Below the pieces are notes generated by a model that did not search any database, was not told where the DNA came from, and was given only the letters and a program-made list of their open reading frames with translations. Shown here piece by piece: positions 45,520 through 58,007 of a stretch of 64,000 nucleotides of DNA (its first letter is position 1; the number at the start of each line of letters is the position of its first letter). The position numbers and the translations under genes were made by a program. Location of the stretch: contig OX235272.1 of NCBI GenBank assembly GCA_944472155.2, forward strand, positions 16,104,354-16,168,353, given 5' to 3'. Origin of the DNA: Trichobilharzia szidati. Its lineage: Eukaryota > Platyhelminthes > Trematoda > Strigeidida > Schistosomatidae.

Positions 45520-45670
45520 AGTAGAAATAGTATAAAGCCGATACCGGAATTACGCAAAATATCACTACCAATGAAAGCATCGGAAAAGAAAGAAGTAATG
45601 CAACTATGTAAACATAGTCTAAAGGGTAGGTGAGCATGTTGACATCATCATTCAGAGCAACATATAGTAC
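45520..45670 (-). CDS. Candidate host exon encoding a membrane segment
   Basis: On the minus strand TTTCAG (acceptor) precedes 45670 and the frame VLYVALNDDVNMLTYPLDYV, then YIVALLLSFPMLSLV and VIFCVIPVSALYYFY, before a consensus donor GTAAGT at 45514-45519. 151 bp, phase 0 to 1. The long hydrophobic run suggests one or two transmembrane helices. No family recognised and no overlap with any repeat found here. It could still be chance. Confidence 0.35.
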
Positions 45671-45729
45671 CTGAAACATAGTCACTAAATAAAACAATAC
45701 CGTATTAGTGTGATTCATACCAAATAAAT

Positions 45730-46750
45730 TTATTCTTTAGGGAAGTCTAGTTCTTCAGATTACCCACCTCCTATTCTCATTTATTTTCATCCACGGACTG
45801 ATGGAGAAAGGTCTTCTCTTGGAAAAATGATAATTATTAATGACCAAAAAGGTTCCTGTTTAAATGAAATTTCCGCTTCTACTCTAATGCATCCCTTCTA
45901 AGTGCATCTGAAGTGTTTAATATACGTTAAGCTACTTACTTCATGGTCGACACGATAATATGCTAACTACTAATCACAGAAAAGGGTAAGAGATCCGAAT
46001 AAGGATGGAGACAGTTTTTGCTATTCTACTATCTTTGGTGCTTGATCGTGTAAGGTTCCATCAACAAGCTTGTGGATATACGTAGGACTGACTCATTTTG
46101 TAAAAAATCAATCCTAAATTGAAGTCGAGAGAATATTAAGCAATTTTCAGAATGGTGTTGTTCACGACCTTAGGTTATATCCTATGAAAAACGGAGAAAA
46201 CACAATGCAATTCCATTGGAAGCTTCAGTAGGAGGTGTACAGTAATTTACTAAGATTAAATATCCTATAGCTAAGGTAATCGTAATCAGAGATATAAGCT
46301 TATATGTCACGGGTGCATCTTGAAGACAAATAACATATAATATACAAGTTACTGGACATTCTTTATAACGTGTGAAACATACATATCGATATTATCTATA
46401 TAATCTGTTCTATAATATATATCCACAGTAAACACAGTATAATTAAGCATTCCCATGGGAAAGGATACCAGCGAGAAAGAGAATCACAACATCGATAACT
46501 GGTTAATGGAATCAAGAAAAAAGGGGAAAATTTATTCCCATAAATTTCAAATAACCAGTCAACCAGTTAATAGAAAGAAGTCCTAATGTGATCTACCCTC
46601 ACTTTTGTTCGGCAAATACTTAAAGTGTAAAAATGAAATTTTTGTGTTTGCTGTGACAGAAGGAATATTTAATTCGATGAACGCATTTTTTTGGCTGTAG
46701 GAAACATCTAAGTTAGTTTTTATTTTGCTGCGTTTGTTTAACTACAGTAG
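45730..46750. other. No recognisable feature
   Basis: AT-rich; no repeat or gene supported. Confidence 0.4.
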
Positions 46751-47620
46751 ATTTGTCAAGTACTCAAAGTATTGAACAGCGCCCATCCTAATATTAAGTT
46801 TACAATGGAGCATGAAAAAGAGAAGTTCCATTTTCTTGACCTGGGTATCCAACGAGATATAGACAGCAAAATCATAAGATATATGCACAGAAAAGAGACC
46901 TGGAGGGCGGTTTATCTTAACTTCAAAAGCTTATGCCCTATTAGTTACAAAAAAGGATTGGTGAGAACATTATTTGATCGTGTAAGGAAGTTGTGTTCAG
47001 AAGAAAAGATCGAGGAAGAGCTATCCAATGTGGAGAAATGCCTACGCGACAACGGTGACTCACAAAAGTTCATTGACAAGTATGGGAGACGTCATGTTGA
47101 AAAAGTGAAAATCAGCACAGTAGAGAAAAAGCCTATCTTTCTGCAGCTTGCATTCAAAGGTGATGATACTGCCAGTAGAATAAGATGCAGACTGAACGCT
47201 ACCCTGAAAAGAACATATCCAGCAGCCAAGCTTGTATGTGTTTATCAAACAACTAGTTGTTTGAGACAATCAAAAGTGGATAAATACCCACCTCATGTTA
47301 CCCCCAACTGTGTCTACCAATTTACATGTACCTGGCAAAGCACATACATCGAAAGAACAGAGAGAAGGGTTATTGTCCGTATTTCTGAACACATACCAAA
47401 GAACCTGAGACTGAAAGGTCCACAAGTATTAAACAGTGCAATTGCGCGTCATCTATTAGACACTGGTCATAATGTAGACAACTTGAAGTCATTCAAAATA
47501 ATCAACAAGCGAAAGAAACCTAACTTGCTACGCTTTGCTGAAGCAATTGCTATCGAACGACTTAAACCAAATCTATGTACGCAGAAAGAGACAGTGGTGA
47601 ATCTTGCACTGCCCTGGTGA
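46751..47620 (+). pseudogene. PLE-F: RT thumb and GIY-YIG, open frame
   Basis: Open from after TAG at 46748 to 47620. VLKVLNSAHPNIKFTMEHEK aligns with ILDKFNEVHSAINFTIEKGK of PLE-C. Then FHFLDLGIQR, CPISYKKGLVRTLFDRVRK, a linker, CVYQFTCTWQSTYIERTERR (YIE where YIG is expected), RISEHIPK, LLRFAEAIAIERLKPNLC and the end NLALPW. RT motifs A to C are absent, so it is 5'-truncated. There is no ATG near the start and the G of YIG is lost; the open frame is therefore a recent truncated copy, not a host gene. Tails near 47641-47900 are probably its UTR. Confidence 0.75.
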
Positions 47621-48009
47621 CAATAAAAAATATACAACAGCTTGTTTTTGTTTCCAAGACTAATTGCCTAATTATTCTATAAATATTTATAAACTGTCAA
47701 ATATTAATCACAGTTCATTTGAATTATTCTATAAATAGTCAGTGTTTGTAACTCTTAATTAGTTTAATCATTCCGGACTAATGTTACTTTTACTTTCTAC
47801 CAACTACTCCTTGTGATCGTGAAAAAGTATGTTCAAATCTTTAATGTAATGTAATTCATATTTTTCATCGTTCAGGTTGTAACCAGTTGAGAAGAGAAGA
47901 ATCCTCGAAATAATAAAAGATGAGCTCATATTATCCTGGTACAATTGCTGTTCTTGCTTTGTTCAAGTTTATTAATGGGAAGAATTGCATGAAGATTTGT
48001 CAAGTGTTG

Positions 48010-48375
48010 AATTGCAAGAATTTGATGGGTTACAGGACTCACGACTATACAGGCAGTTGCCTGGAGTTCTAGTGAAACGTCATAACCAGGGTGGGGGTCC
48101 ATTAAGTCAGAAGAGAAAACGGGTACTTGCCTGTGACAGTGGCCAGAGTTCGAGCTATATATATATGTTGTGAGTCGGCAGAAGTTGTAATTCATGGAAA
48201 AAAATTGGTACAGGTTAGAATCAATTAGTCATTGATTCAAGATTGCCTTTTAACTGGAAGGTTCTAGGTTCAAACTTCACTGGGTGCGTACTGTTAAACA
48301 GTTATTCTCAAACATGAACAAAACAGCACTCCAGTACTACTTTGTTTCCCCATGGTTCCCAACGGATTTCAGATA
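48010..48375 (+). repeat. SINE-H, decayed
   Basis: Body (CAGGCAGTTGCCTGGAGTTC), GAGTCGGCAGAAGTTG, head remnant (AGGTTCTAGGTTCAAAC) and HHR remnant (GCGTACTGTTAAACAG). Confidence 0.55.
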
Positions 48376-48986
48376 TTGGTCAAGCTTAAAATCGATTTGG
48401 ATATGGTACTAATCGAAGGTGACGTGGGCTAAAAAGAACCTTTTGAGGTCGAGTAGCACCAGTTAGTTGCTTTGTTGTAGAAATATATACTTTCGACCCC
48501 TTAAGTGATGTATCATTCAAGTTTATCAAATAGTATTTTTATTTTTCATAGCCAACATCACCAGGGGTTTATGAAAGGCATAGATACTAAAGTGTTGAAA
48601 ATGCCCTAAAGATGACGAGACATATGTCCAATTCCATTAGGTTATCAGCTTGCACCTAGCAAATCATCAAATTTATCTTAAAGATAACCCCACCACTTAT
48701 AATATGAATTATCAGATGAATTTCTTTACATTTTATTGTCTACAAGGTAGTACCACTGGAAACGTGATAGACATTAAATTTTTATTTCATTCCCTGCTTT
48801 CCAATTAGGACACTCAACTTCAAGATAGGCTCTTTGGAGGTTCGCTTAAGACGTGGGCCAGCGAAGACCTCTATCATTATATTGCATAAACGTTTCTTGA
48901 ATTCATATTGCTTTAACCCATAAAAATATGACCTCAAATGGTGCTGCTTATTTTCACGAGTATTTGAAATGCATTCAACCTGTGAA
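48376..48986. other. No recognisable feature
   Basis: Nothing supported. Confidence 0.4.
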
Positions 48987-50605
48987 TAATAATAATAGCT
49001 TTATTCCAAACAGTATTTGTGGTACAGGTATGGAATTTTCAGCGTTCATTACAATATTGCATCTAATTACCTCATAAATTTTTATAAGATTTTAAAAATA
49101 AAAAGCAACAACAACAAAAAAAGATAAATGAAAGAATTAAAAAAGAACAGCATTGCATCCACATATTTAAACAATGCACCACAGGATATGAAATATGAAA
49201 TTAGTGTGTGATAGAATATGTGAGCAACAATATAATAGTAACAAAGAAAGGAGAACAAAAGCAAATGGGAACTATTTGTTAGAGTGCCGCAGTAAGTTGA
49301 TCGTGTCATACCTAACGGATTTCTCATCACATAACAGCTGTGCCAGATAAGGTATTGTGGAGATTTTGTACTTGGTAGTCCTAGCATATAGCCTCCTATA
49401 GTTGCTTCTAGTTCTACCAGATGAAATGCAAGGAGAGAGCTGCGTATAGAGAGGGTGTTCGGGGTCTGACAATATAGAATTCGCTAGTTTCTTACATGAC
49501 ATTATATGTCTATCCACAGTGGTGCTAACCAGTTGGTTTAACGAAATCCCACTTGCCCTACTAACGGCTTTTAGTGCCCTACGCAGCGAAGCAAAATCTT
49601 TCTTAAGTAGTCCAGGAAAGATTAATGGGGAGCACTAAAGAGGGATGGTTAGAATACAAGAATTGACAAACTGAGAAAGCAAAGACTGCTTTATACCAGA
49701 CTGCCTAAACTTCCTAACGTTGAACGTTAAGCGAAACATCTTTCTAGTAACTAGCAAGATGTGAGAGGACCAGGAAAGATCGGAGGAAATACTCAGTCCA
49801 AGGTACTTGACATTAGATGTAATTTCAACCTCTATGCCGTCAATGATAGTGGGGCCATGTGAGCTAGCTAGTTGTTGTAGGTCACGTTTTCGTCTGAAAT
49901 TGAAGTTTACTACCTGACATTTAGACGGATTCAGCTTAAGATCGTTTGAAGAGGACCACTGACTAATTTCCGAGAGAAAGTTATTTAATTTGGAACAATC
50001 TGACTTAGAGTTGACAGGCATAGAGACAGAGGGGTCATCAGCATACTTGACAAAAGTGGCTACATCAGAATGGGGCAAGTCATGTAAGAAGAAAGGAAAC
50101 AGAAAAGGAGAAAGAACAGCAGCTTGAGGAACACCAGCTAAAGTAAGTGAGGTAGTGGAGGACTTTCCATTGTAGACGGTGTACTGCTTCCTATCAGAAA
50201 AATAGGAATGCAACCACTTATTTGTCCAGCTCTCACTCTGTGTTGCAGCAAGCTTACTTAGCAAGAGAGACCAAGGTACAGAGTCAAATGCAGATGTGTA
50301 AGAAGTAAACTCACGAGTGGCGACGTTTCCCAGTACATGATATAACTGTTCCTGAGGGTTTTTAGGACAAACGGCCACTGCATGAGATATTAAACTAACA
50401 ATCTGCAGTTGTCAATGATTCAGCTGTATCACTGAGTCCCCAAATGTACTCCTGCACTTTTTTAACTGCTTGTAAACCAAATATTTTGCGTTTCTCGAAG
50501 CAGAGAAAAAAGAAATATCATAAACGGTTGACTTGCACTTTGGGTCAGACAGCATTCTGTAAGGAGATCTACTATCAATAACTATTTTACATGAGGACTC
50601 CAAAC
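48987..50605 (-). mobile_element. CR1/Jockey-type LINE, longest copy
   Basis: The 3' end at 48987 reads, in reverse, AATAATAGCTTTATTCC. Coding spans about 49272-50378, and a diverged upstream frame reaches 50603. The 5' end is lost near 50605, where an RTE begins. Confidence 0.8.
49272..50378 (-). pseudogene. CR1/Jockey-type reverse transcriptase
   Basis: The upper frame (50378 to 49635) has TSAFDSVPWSLLLSKL (motif A region), GVPQAAVLSPFLF, catalytic KYADD, NPSKCQVVNFNFRRKRDL and KYLGLSISSDLSWSSHI. The lower frame continues LLKKDFASLRRALK, then DRHIMSCKKLANSIL and the end LLRHSNK at 49272. At least one frameshift near 49640 joins them. The typical G in GVPQG is A. The endonuclease domain of a full LINE is not seen. 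Confidence 0.8.
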
Positions 50606-50739
50606 GAAGAGAAAATATTATTGTTTGAAAGAAAACCTTGAAGTTTTAGTGGCTATTGTGTTCTTTCTATGGGATACGGTTGGTGCATTTACGTCCAACC
50701 TTCTTTCATTTCTGGGTTTACTGTTGGCTAATAAATTGG

Positions 50740-51970
50740 GAAGCTCTACGCATTATCATCGAACAAAGCATAGAATGGCAATCAAACACCTACCTCAACA
50801 TCATAGACCTTGAGAAGGCCATTCGACGGCGTTCACCGCGAAGTAATTTGGAAACTACTCAAGTACTACGGCGTACCCCAAATATTCATCAACCTTATTC
50901 AATAGCTGTACGACAATGGCACATGTCAAGCGATCCACAACGGAATACACAGCGAGGCGTTTGGAGTAAACACAGGAGTCAGACAAGGGTGCTTATTATC
51001 ACCAATGATATTCCTAATTGTGGTGGACTGGATTATGCATCAGACAGTGGGAAACGAGAAGACAGAGATATCCTGGACTAACGTGAAGACCTGGATGACT
51101 TATGTTTGATGTCACACAAAATCGAAGACTTACAAGCAAAAATCGACAAACTAGTCGAAGAAGCAGCTGGAGAAGACAGGACTCCAGGTGAACATAGACA
51201 AGACGGAGGTTATGAAAATAACAAACCAACAACTACAACAAAAGCAGCAACATCCAGCGCCAATCACCATCAACGGGAGTGATTTGAAAGAGGTTACTTC
51301 ATTCACTCACTTATCTAGGGAGGAGCATTGTCTCAACTACAGGAGGAACGGACGAGGATGTCAAATCGAGAATCGGAAAAGGCGAGAAAAACATTCATCA
51401 ACCTGAAACCAATCTGGAAATCTTCGTCACTCAACCCAGCCAGCATCAACAACGAAATTCGGATTTTCAATACAAACGTCAGTCAGTCAGTCACTTCTTC
51501 TATACGGATGGATCAGAAATTTGGCGGCGGGTTGCAAAGAATGAGTATTTCCAACAGCCTGTTGCACACCTTTATCAACAACTAACTGTCTTCGCTGGCT
51601 CTATACTGAAGATCAGATGGCCGGAAAGAATCACTAACAAGAAACAAACTATGGGAAGAAACATTACAAACAGGAACCAATCGCTCAACAAATATGCAGG
51701 AGAAAGTGGAGATGGATTGGACACTCACTCGCTGAGGAGGCCACTCGCTAGGTGACATCGCTCGTCAGGCCAACGCTCGATTGGAACCGGAAAGGGAAGC
51801 GGCGAGTGTGACGTCCAAGGTTGACATGGAGGAGATCGTGTGAAGAGGTGTTGAAACAGTATGGACTCACATGGATGCAAGTGAAAAGTACAACAGAATA
51901 GAGAAGCAAGTGGAGACGTGTAGTTGAAGGCGTTTGTTTCACTAGGAACCTAAGGGAACAATAATAATAT
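50740..51970 (+). mobile_element. RTE R1 LINE, longest R1 copy
   Basis: RT pieces in three frames: RIIIEQSIEWQSNTYLNIID, REVIWKLLKYYGVPQIFINL, GVRQGCLLSPMIFLIVVDWI, then a lost catalytic segment (the D-D box is not readable) and NIDKTEVMKITNQQLQQKQQ. The C-terminal domain (KIRWPERI, RRKWRWIGHSL) follows. The end is GAACCTAAGGGAACAATAAT. Frameshifted pseudogene of an SR2-like RTE. Confidence 0.8.
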
Positions 51971-52344
51971 ATTGGAAAAGGTGTAGGACAGCGTTACTAG
52001 GGAGTCGAACACAGGCTTCAAATATGACAGGCAAGTACTTCATAAATCTTAAAAAATAATTGAGTCCTGCCCACTTTGTGCAGAATAATTACCACTAATG
52101 TTTTATAATACCTATTGTACAGTTAAGGCTCATACAAAAATAAAGACCTCAGAAGACATCATATATTTATTACACTAAATTTCTTTTGCTTTCCTTTACA
52201 CTTTCAGAGCGTTAAACTGTTGCCCAGGTTATCGCGTATCTCTCTCTAGTTATATCTGACTGAAAAATCTGTATCTTACGTACAAATCAGCAACAGTAAG
52301 TTTTATAAGGACATAAGGTTAAGCGAAGCATTATATTTATTCCT
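51971..52344. other. No recognisable feature
   Basis: Nothing supported. Confidence 0.35.
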
Positions 52345-52870
52345 TGAGGTTGCAGATATAAACTTGGGCTTCAATAACACATCTTCATTTCATCCTATTC
52401 TCTGTGATCCTCTATAGTTGGCTGCACAACTATCCAAAATCTCTCGTCTCATCTACACAAGATCTCCTCCATATCACACTCGGACCTACATCCAACTCGT
52501 TGCCTCCTGTTCAGGTTGTTTGTACTTTAGTGCCAGTTTGGTGAGTGATGTCACTCAACGGCCTCCTCAATGAATATCCGATCCATCGCCATTTATTTGG
52601 CATGTGTTTCAAGCAGCAGATTTGTGGCTGGTTCATTGAACGGCAGATTTTCTTGTTGTTGTTTTTGTTCTTTTCTGATCACCTAATTTATAGTATCGAA
52701 TGAGCGAATAAAGCTGTTGATGAATGCCTTCAGCCTGTTGGAAATGCTTTGCATGACACGGTGAGTCTCTGAACCATATAGAAGAAGAAGTGATTGATTA
52801 AACATCAATGTTTACAAATCAAATATTCTTGATTGTGCTGAGTGCAATAGATTTCCACTCTGACTTCAGA
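52345..52870 (-). mobile_element. RTE R3 LINE, old
   Basis: Reversed order of RTE 3' landmarks: CTTGGGCTTCAATAACAC, AAGATCTCCTCCATATCACA, GTGATGTCACTCAACGGCC and GCCTTCAGCCTGTTGGAAAT. More diverged than R1/R2. Confidence 0.6.
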
Positions 52871-53057
52871 ACAATGAAGGTTTCATGCCTTTTCAGTTTT
52901 AAGTGTAAAGCTGTATTACTAGATTATTTTATGAAGGGATTTTCACTAATTGTTCATTTTCATTTTTCGATAAGCTGTTTTAGTATAATTTCAAAGACAA
53001 AAGTGGATAGCAGTATCCATTTCTGGTTGCCTACTTAATTTCCAAAGTCCATCAAGG

Positions 53058-53275
53058 GTTCAGTGGTAGAATAACTTTCAGCTATGCAAGTGCACTAGGG
53101 TCCTACTGTTAGCAGACGCACTATTGAGCCTGGCTTAGACGGTAATAAGCTTTTTACAGAGGAAAGTTTGGTGTGAGGCCAGTGACTCCATCCATTAAAA
53201 TAACAGCATCGCTACTAAAACTTCACAGTCTAAGCTTGAAGCCCATTATTGGAATCGGAAGAGAAAGGGACTGAA
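53058..53275 (+). repeat. SINE-II, decayed
   Basis: GTTCAGTGGTAGAATAAC head remnant, then GAGGAAAGTTTGGTGTGAGG body and AAGCTTGAAGCCCATTATTG tail. Confidence 0.5.
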
Positions 53276-53411
53276 AAACATTTTTTCCCGTTAGACACAC
53301 CACGGAGGTTAAATTCGATGTCGATGGGTTGATAGTGTCTAACAGTGGAATGAAGCGGACAAGCGTTTCATCCAGTTTAGAACTTGTCACCTGAATATGC
53401 AGTCGTTAATA

Positions 53412-54105
53412 TCACTTCTTTGGGTTAAGGGTGAAACAAAGGGCTTCAACAATACATCTCCACTTTTTCCTATTTTTTGATGCCCTCTTCAGTTGAGTCC
53501 ACGTTTGCCCATAATATGTCTTCGCCTCTACACACGATATCCTCCATATCACTTTCGGACGACCTACATGTCGCTTCCCATTGTGATTCAACTTGACGGG
53601 CTGGCGCACGATTTCATTCGACGACCTTCTAAACGTATACCCACCCGATGCATCTTGATTTTCTCATACGTATCTATTGAGCAGTAGGCTTTTGGTTGGT
53701 TATTTCCTAGCCAGAGTTCTTTGTTGCCAATTCTTCTTAATGGCCGGCTGGACATTTGATCTTCAGTATGGAACCAGAGAAGGCAGCCATTGAAAATAAT
53801 CTGCAACTTGTTGGAAATCGTTTTCTTGACGCGCAGTGCATTTTGCTGAGCGGTATAGAAGAACTGACTGACTTCCCATTTGTATTGAAAATCCGAATCT
53901 CATTTTGTTTATAACGAGGGGTGCAGAAGATTTCCAAACTGGCTTTTGTGTTTAATGAAGGCATATCTTGCCTTTCTGATTCTGGCTGGCTGACTTTGAT
54001 ATCTTCATTCATCCAAACTTTCTGTTGTTAAAACCGTGCTTCCTAGCGAGATAAGTGAAGGAAGGAGGGAACTTCTATCAAATCTCTCTAGTTGATGGTG
54101 ATTGG
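53412..54105 (-). mobile_element. RTE R3 LINE 3' half
   Basis: The minus strand encodes KLNHNGKRHVGRPKVIWRIS then YYGQTWTQLKRASKNRKKWR, the RTE C-terminal GKR..GRPK..W motif, and MNEDIKVSQPESERQDMPSL upstream. Frames are broken. Confidence 0.7.
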
Positions 54106-54302
54106 TGCTGGTTTATCACTATTTTTTATTATTATATACACAGTGTAAGGTTATCAAACAAGACTAGTGAACTATGAGAGCTACCTGTGACCTAATGAAC
54201 TTTCCATTGCCTGAATTTATTGGATGCGAACATTCCATTGCCACTGGAATATCAGATCGACAATCTGACTTGCAAGTTAACAGCCATTTACTGATTCAAA
54301 GC

Positions 54303-55615
54303 TGGATTCAGGAGAAACAAGTCGTGTGTTGATCAGATCGCCACATTACGGATCATCATTGAACAAAGCTTGGAATGGCAGTCACCTCTCTATCTCAACT
54401 TCATCGACTTTGAAAAGGCCTACAGCAGACAGCGTCTATCGAGAGGTGATTTGGAAACTACTTCGCTACTACGGGGTGCCACCGACAACTATACATCTCA
54501 TCCAACAGCTGTACGACAATGCTGCATGCCAAGTAATCCACAACGGGAAACTCACAGATGCCCTCGAAGTGAGGACAAGAGTAAGACAAGCTGGCTGCCT
54601 ACTATCGCCAATGATTTTCCTGATTGCATTAGATTGGATAATGCGACAAACAGCGGCAGGCAATGAGGAAACAGGCACAAAATAGACTAACACAAAAAAC
54701 CAACTTGGAGGATCTGGACTTCTCCGATGATATATGTCTGATTTCCCACAAACTGGAAGATATGCAAGCGAAAAGCAACAAGCTAGCAGAAGAAGCATCA
54801 AAGATAGGACTTCAAGTGAACATAGAGAAAACAGAGGTGATGAAGATTCTTGGGCAATAACACCAACAGCAACAACAACAACAGACAACAATAAGCATAA
54901 ATGAAAGAAATCTGAAAGAAACAACCTCCTTCACCTACCGACCTCCCTGGGAAGCATCGTTTCAACTACAGGCACACGGAACTGGCGAGGATATCAAAGC
55001 AGCGAGGGTCGGAAAAGGAAGACAAGCTTTCACTACTCTCAAGTCTGTGTGGAGGTCAACAACACTCAACATCAAAACGAAGATAAGATCCGGATTTTCA
55101 ACTCGAATGTGAAGTAAGTCAGTGCTACTCACTATACGGATCAGAGACTTGGAGAGTACGTCATAAAGAGCATCTCAAACGAACTACACACCTTCATCAA
55201 CAGCTAGTTGTCTTCGCTCAATACCACTCAACATGAGATGGCCGGCCAGAAAAGATCAGCAACAGAGAGGGATCTCTGGCAATAAGCGAACCAACTCAGC
55301 AGGAACCGACTGTGAAACAAATAGGCAGGCAGGAAGAAATGGAGATGGATTGGCTGGCCATACTCTGAGGAAACAAACCATCAAGTGACATCACACGCCA
55401 GGCTATTGCTCGAGTGGGAGCGAAAGGGAAGCGGCGAGTTGGTGGTCAGTGCGAGGGTGGGTGACTTGGAGGAGGTGATGTGAAGAGGAGATGAAAGCAT
55501 GTGGGCAGACTTGGAGCAGGGTGAAGACTGTAGCAGAGAACTGAACGCAATGGAGACGCATGGCTGAAGCCTTATATTCCTCTAGGAATTAGAGGAAACA
55601 ATAATAATAATAATT
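54303..55615 (+). mobile_element. RTE R2 LINE, longest R2 copy
   Basis: RT pieces: GFRRNKSCVDQ, RIIIEQSLEWQSPLYLNFID, REVIWKLLRYYGVPPTTIHL, CLLSPMIFLIALDWIM, then NLEDLDFSDDICLISHKLED, where FSDD stands at the FADD catalytic box, and VNIEKTEVMKI. The C-terminal domain follows (GEDIKAARVGKGRQAFTTLK, WRWIGWP). The end is TCCTCTAGGAATTAGAGG plus (AAT)n. Several frameshifts. Confidence 0.8.
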
Positions 55616-56575
55616 CAGTGAAATACATGTCACTCTGTTGCTAATTAATGAGAGTCGAAGTAATCAGTGGAATTCTTCATTCATTTGATTAAAAAAGAAA
55701 CGCATCACTGCTGACTGATACATATATTCTCTTTCTGTCTTGTGAAAACTCCAATTATTTCCCTTAATTGAAAACGAGAAACTCACACACGAATGCCTAC
55801 ATTCATGTATGCATGTATATGCACGTATAACTATACACAACAGGACTGATGAAACCTGATAATGATCGAAACTTTTATCTAGTCAATATAAATGATTCCT
55901 AATTATTAAGAAAAGTGAAATCTAACTGGCATAAGTGCAACTTCTCCGCCTTTCTCTGACTTCCACTCTCCCTCCCTTTCTGCCTCAAACTCTCCCTCTC
56001 TCTAACTCCTCTAGTTATGCCTCACTGAACAGTATCCAAATTTACTCATGCATAATCAGTTTTTTTCCTAAAGAAAGTAAAACTTGAAACCAAGATTTGG
56101 AAAAAATGAAAACTGATAGGAAAGTGAACTGCTTCTGACACACACACCCCCCACACACACAAACACACATAAACACATACAGATATGTTTGCACTTCAAG
56201 TGACTAGATTCTATTAAACGTGAATATATATTCATATATATATGATGAGCTCGATGGTTAAGTGTACTCTTCTAATGTTTTATTGAATTTGCTTAAAAGT
56301 ATTATACATAAATTAATTTAAAAATATGCCACTTTAAAATTCGATAGTTACAGTTATAAAAAAATGAGTGAGTTGAAAAAAAGAAAACGACTCAAGGCAA
56401 GCTAAAGACAACTTTGAAAGATCTTGTGTATCCACCTTTTTTCTTCCTTGAAGAAACATTTTTTGCAAACCATTTCGCCCATTGCAACGTTTCTTTCTAA
56501 TGGATTAAAATCATAATCAGTTTTTATGTTGGCTTATAAACTCTTAGTAAGGATGACTTATTAACACCTTATTAT
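55616..56575. other. Unassigned, CA-rich repeat
   Basis: ACACAC-rich tract 56139-56175 and AT repeats near 56230. No gene supported. Confidence 0.45.
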
Positions 56576-56945
56576 TATTATAGTTTCCTTTAACTCCTAG
56601 AGGAAGATACGGCTTCAGCGGCGCGTCTCCATTGCGTTCTGTTCTCTGCTAGAGTCTTCACCTGGCTCCAAGTCTGCCCACACACCTTCATCTCCTCTTC
56701 ACATGACCTCCTCAAAGTCACCCACCCTCACACTGACTCCTAATTCGCCGCCTCCCTTTCATTCGGGGGCCACTCGAGCGATGGCTTGTCTAATGATGTC
56801 ACTTGATAGCTTGTTTCCTCAGACTATGACCAGCCAATCCATCTCCATTTCTTCCTATCTATTTCTTTCACAATCGGTTCCTGCTGAGTTGGTTCGCTCA
56901 TTGACAGAGATCCCTCTCTGTTGCTGATCTCTTCTGGCCGGCGAA
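56576..56945 (-). mobile_element. RTE R2 LINE 3' end
   Basis: Reversed end AACTCCTAGAGGAAGATACG, then ACATGACCTCCTCAAAGTCA and GATGTCACTTGATAGC landmarks, up to GATCTCTTCTGGCCGG. Confidence 0.7.
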
Positions 56946-57189
56946 GACAATACTCATCTCCATCTTCATTTCTTCTTGCCTAATTGTTAACACCTTTAGG
57001 TAAAGTTGATGTCCTTTTGTTGCCGGAGCAGCTGGTAGTCGAAACGGCGCGTAACGCGTTTCATCCTGTTTGAGATGTGTGAAGGATGAGATATAACTGC
57101 ATCCCATGTGTGAGTGATAATGTTCTAATCGAAAGTTGAATTTGCTAAGGAAGAAAGTCACGTCTTAGATTCCCCTACTAGGCAACACA

Positions 57190-57475
57190 CCAGGTAGGTA
57201 GGTAGGTAGTGAGGATAAATATTCGCGGATGACGTCGGCTGATGGTCACCTTAAAATACTGAATTGATAAAAAAAGTAGAATTCACAGGGCCTTAAGTTA
57301 GGTTCAAGTGGCTGAATGGTCTACGAGCTTGCCTTGTAACTGGAAGGTCCTAGGTTCGAGTCTTGGCTGTAGGTGCGCAGTGCCAATAAGTTCCAAAGTA
57401 GGACGAGACGACTGTACAGTATCTCATAGTTTTGCGGTGGTACTCTAGCCAATATCAGTCCGTGCACAAACTTGA
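57190..57475 (+). repeat. SINE-H, decayed
   Basis: GAGGATAAATATTCGCGG body, GGCTGAATGGTCTACGAGC head, AGGTTCGAGTCTTGGC B-box-like, then an HHR remnant (GTGCGCAGTGCCAATAAG). Confidence 0.6.
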
Positions 57476-58007
57476 AAATGATGAAATACCTTCCAAAAAA
57501 TAATATTAGATTTCTCATTGTAAATAACTTTCCAAGAATAATAGACATAGTCTTGTTTGTATGAAATCTATTCAGGAGTGTAAAGATGTTTTTTATAACT
57601 TAACAATATTTGGGATTGAAATTATAATGACAGATGTAAGGTGAATGTGCCTAGTCTGTAAGTTGAGCTTCGACTAAGAATAACTTTGTAAATGTGTTCA
57701 TTAGGTTATGTCAATAACTCACTGCCAGACTGTCTGCCAATTAGGCAAGTGGTCCAAGATTCCACTGCCAACATAAGCATTGAAAAAGTGGGATGGTTAG
57801 GCATGTGTTTACCAACACAGCTTGTAAAAGTAACACCACTCTTAATGAAACTGAAAAGCCTGAATCACCATCTTTCCTTCGAAATGCAAATTAATGAAAA
57901 AAATCCCCATATACACTGATCTTTCAAACGAATGAAAGTTCTGGAAACTATGTATTTTGTTAAAAATAAAGTATGATAACCCTTCCTTATTTAGTCTTCG
58001 GTGTTTC
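57476..58007. other. No recognisable feature
   Basis: A 75-codon frame at 57692-57919 has no recognisable motif or clear splice signals. Confidence 0.35.

Noticed and set aside
46772..47620. Intact host GIY-YIG gene
   Set aside because: The frame starts inside the RT-thumb region without ATG, aligns with PLEs throughout, and has lost the G of YIG.
57692..57919. 75-codon frame as an exon
   Set aside because: No convincing splice sites and no recognised motif.
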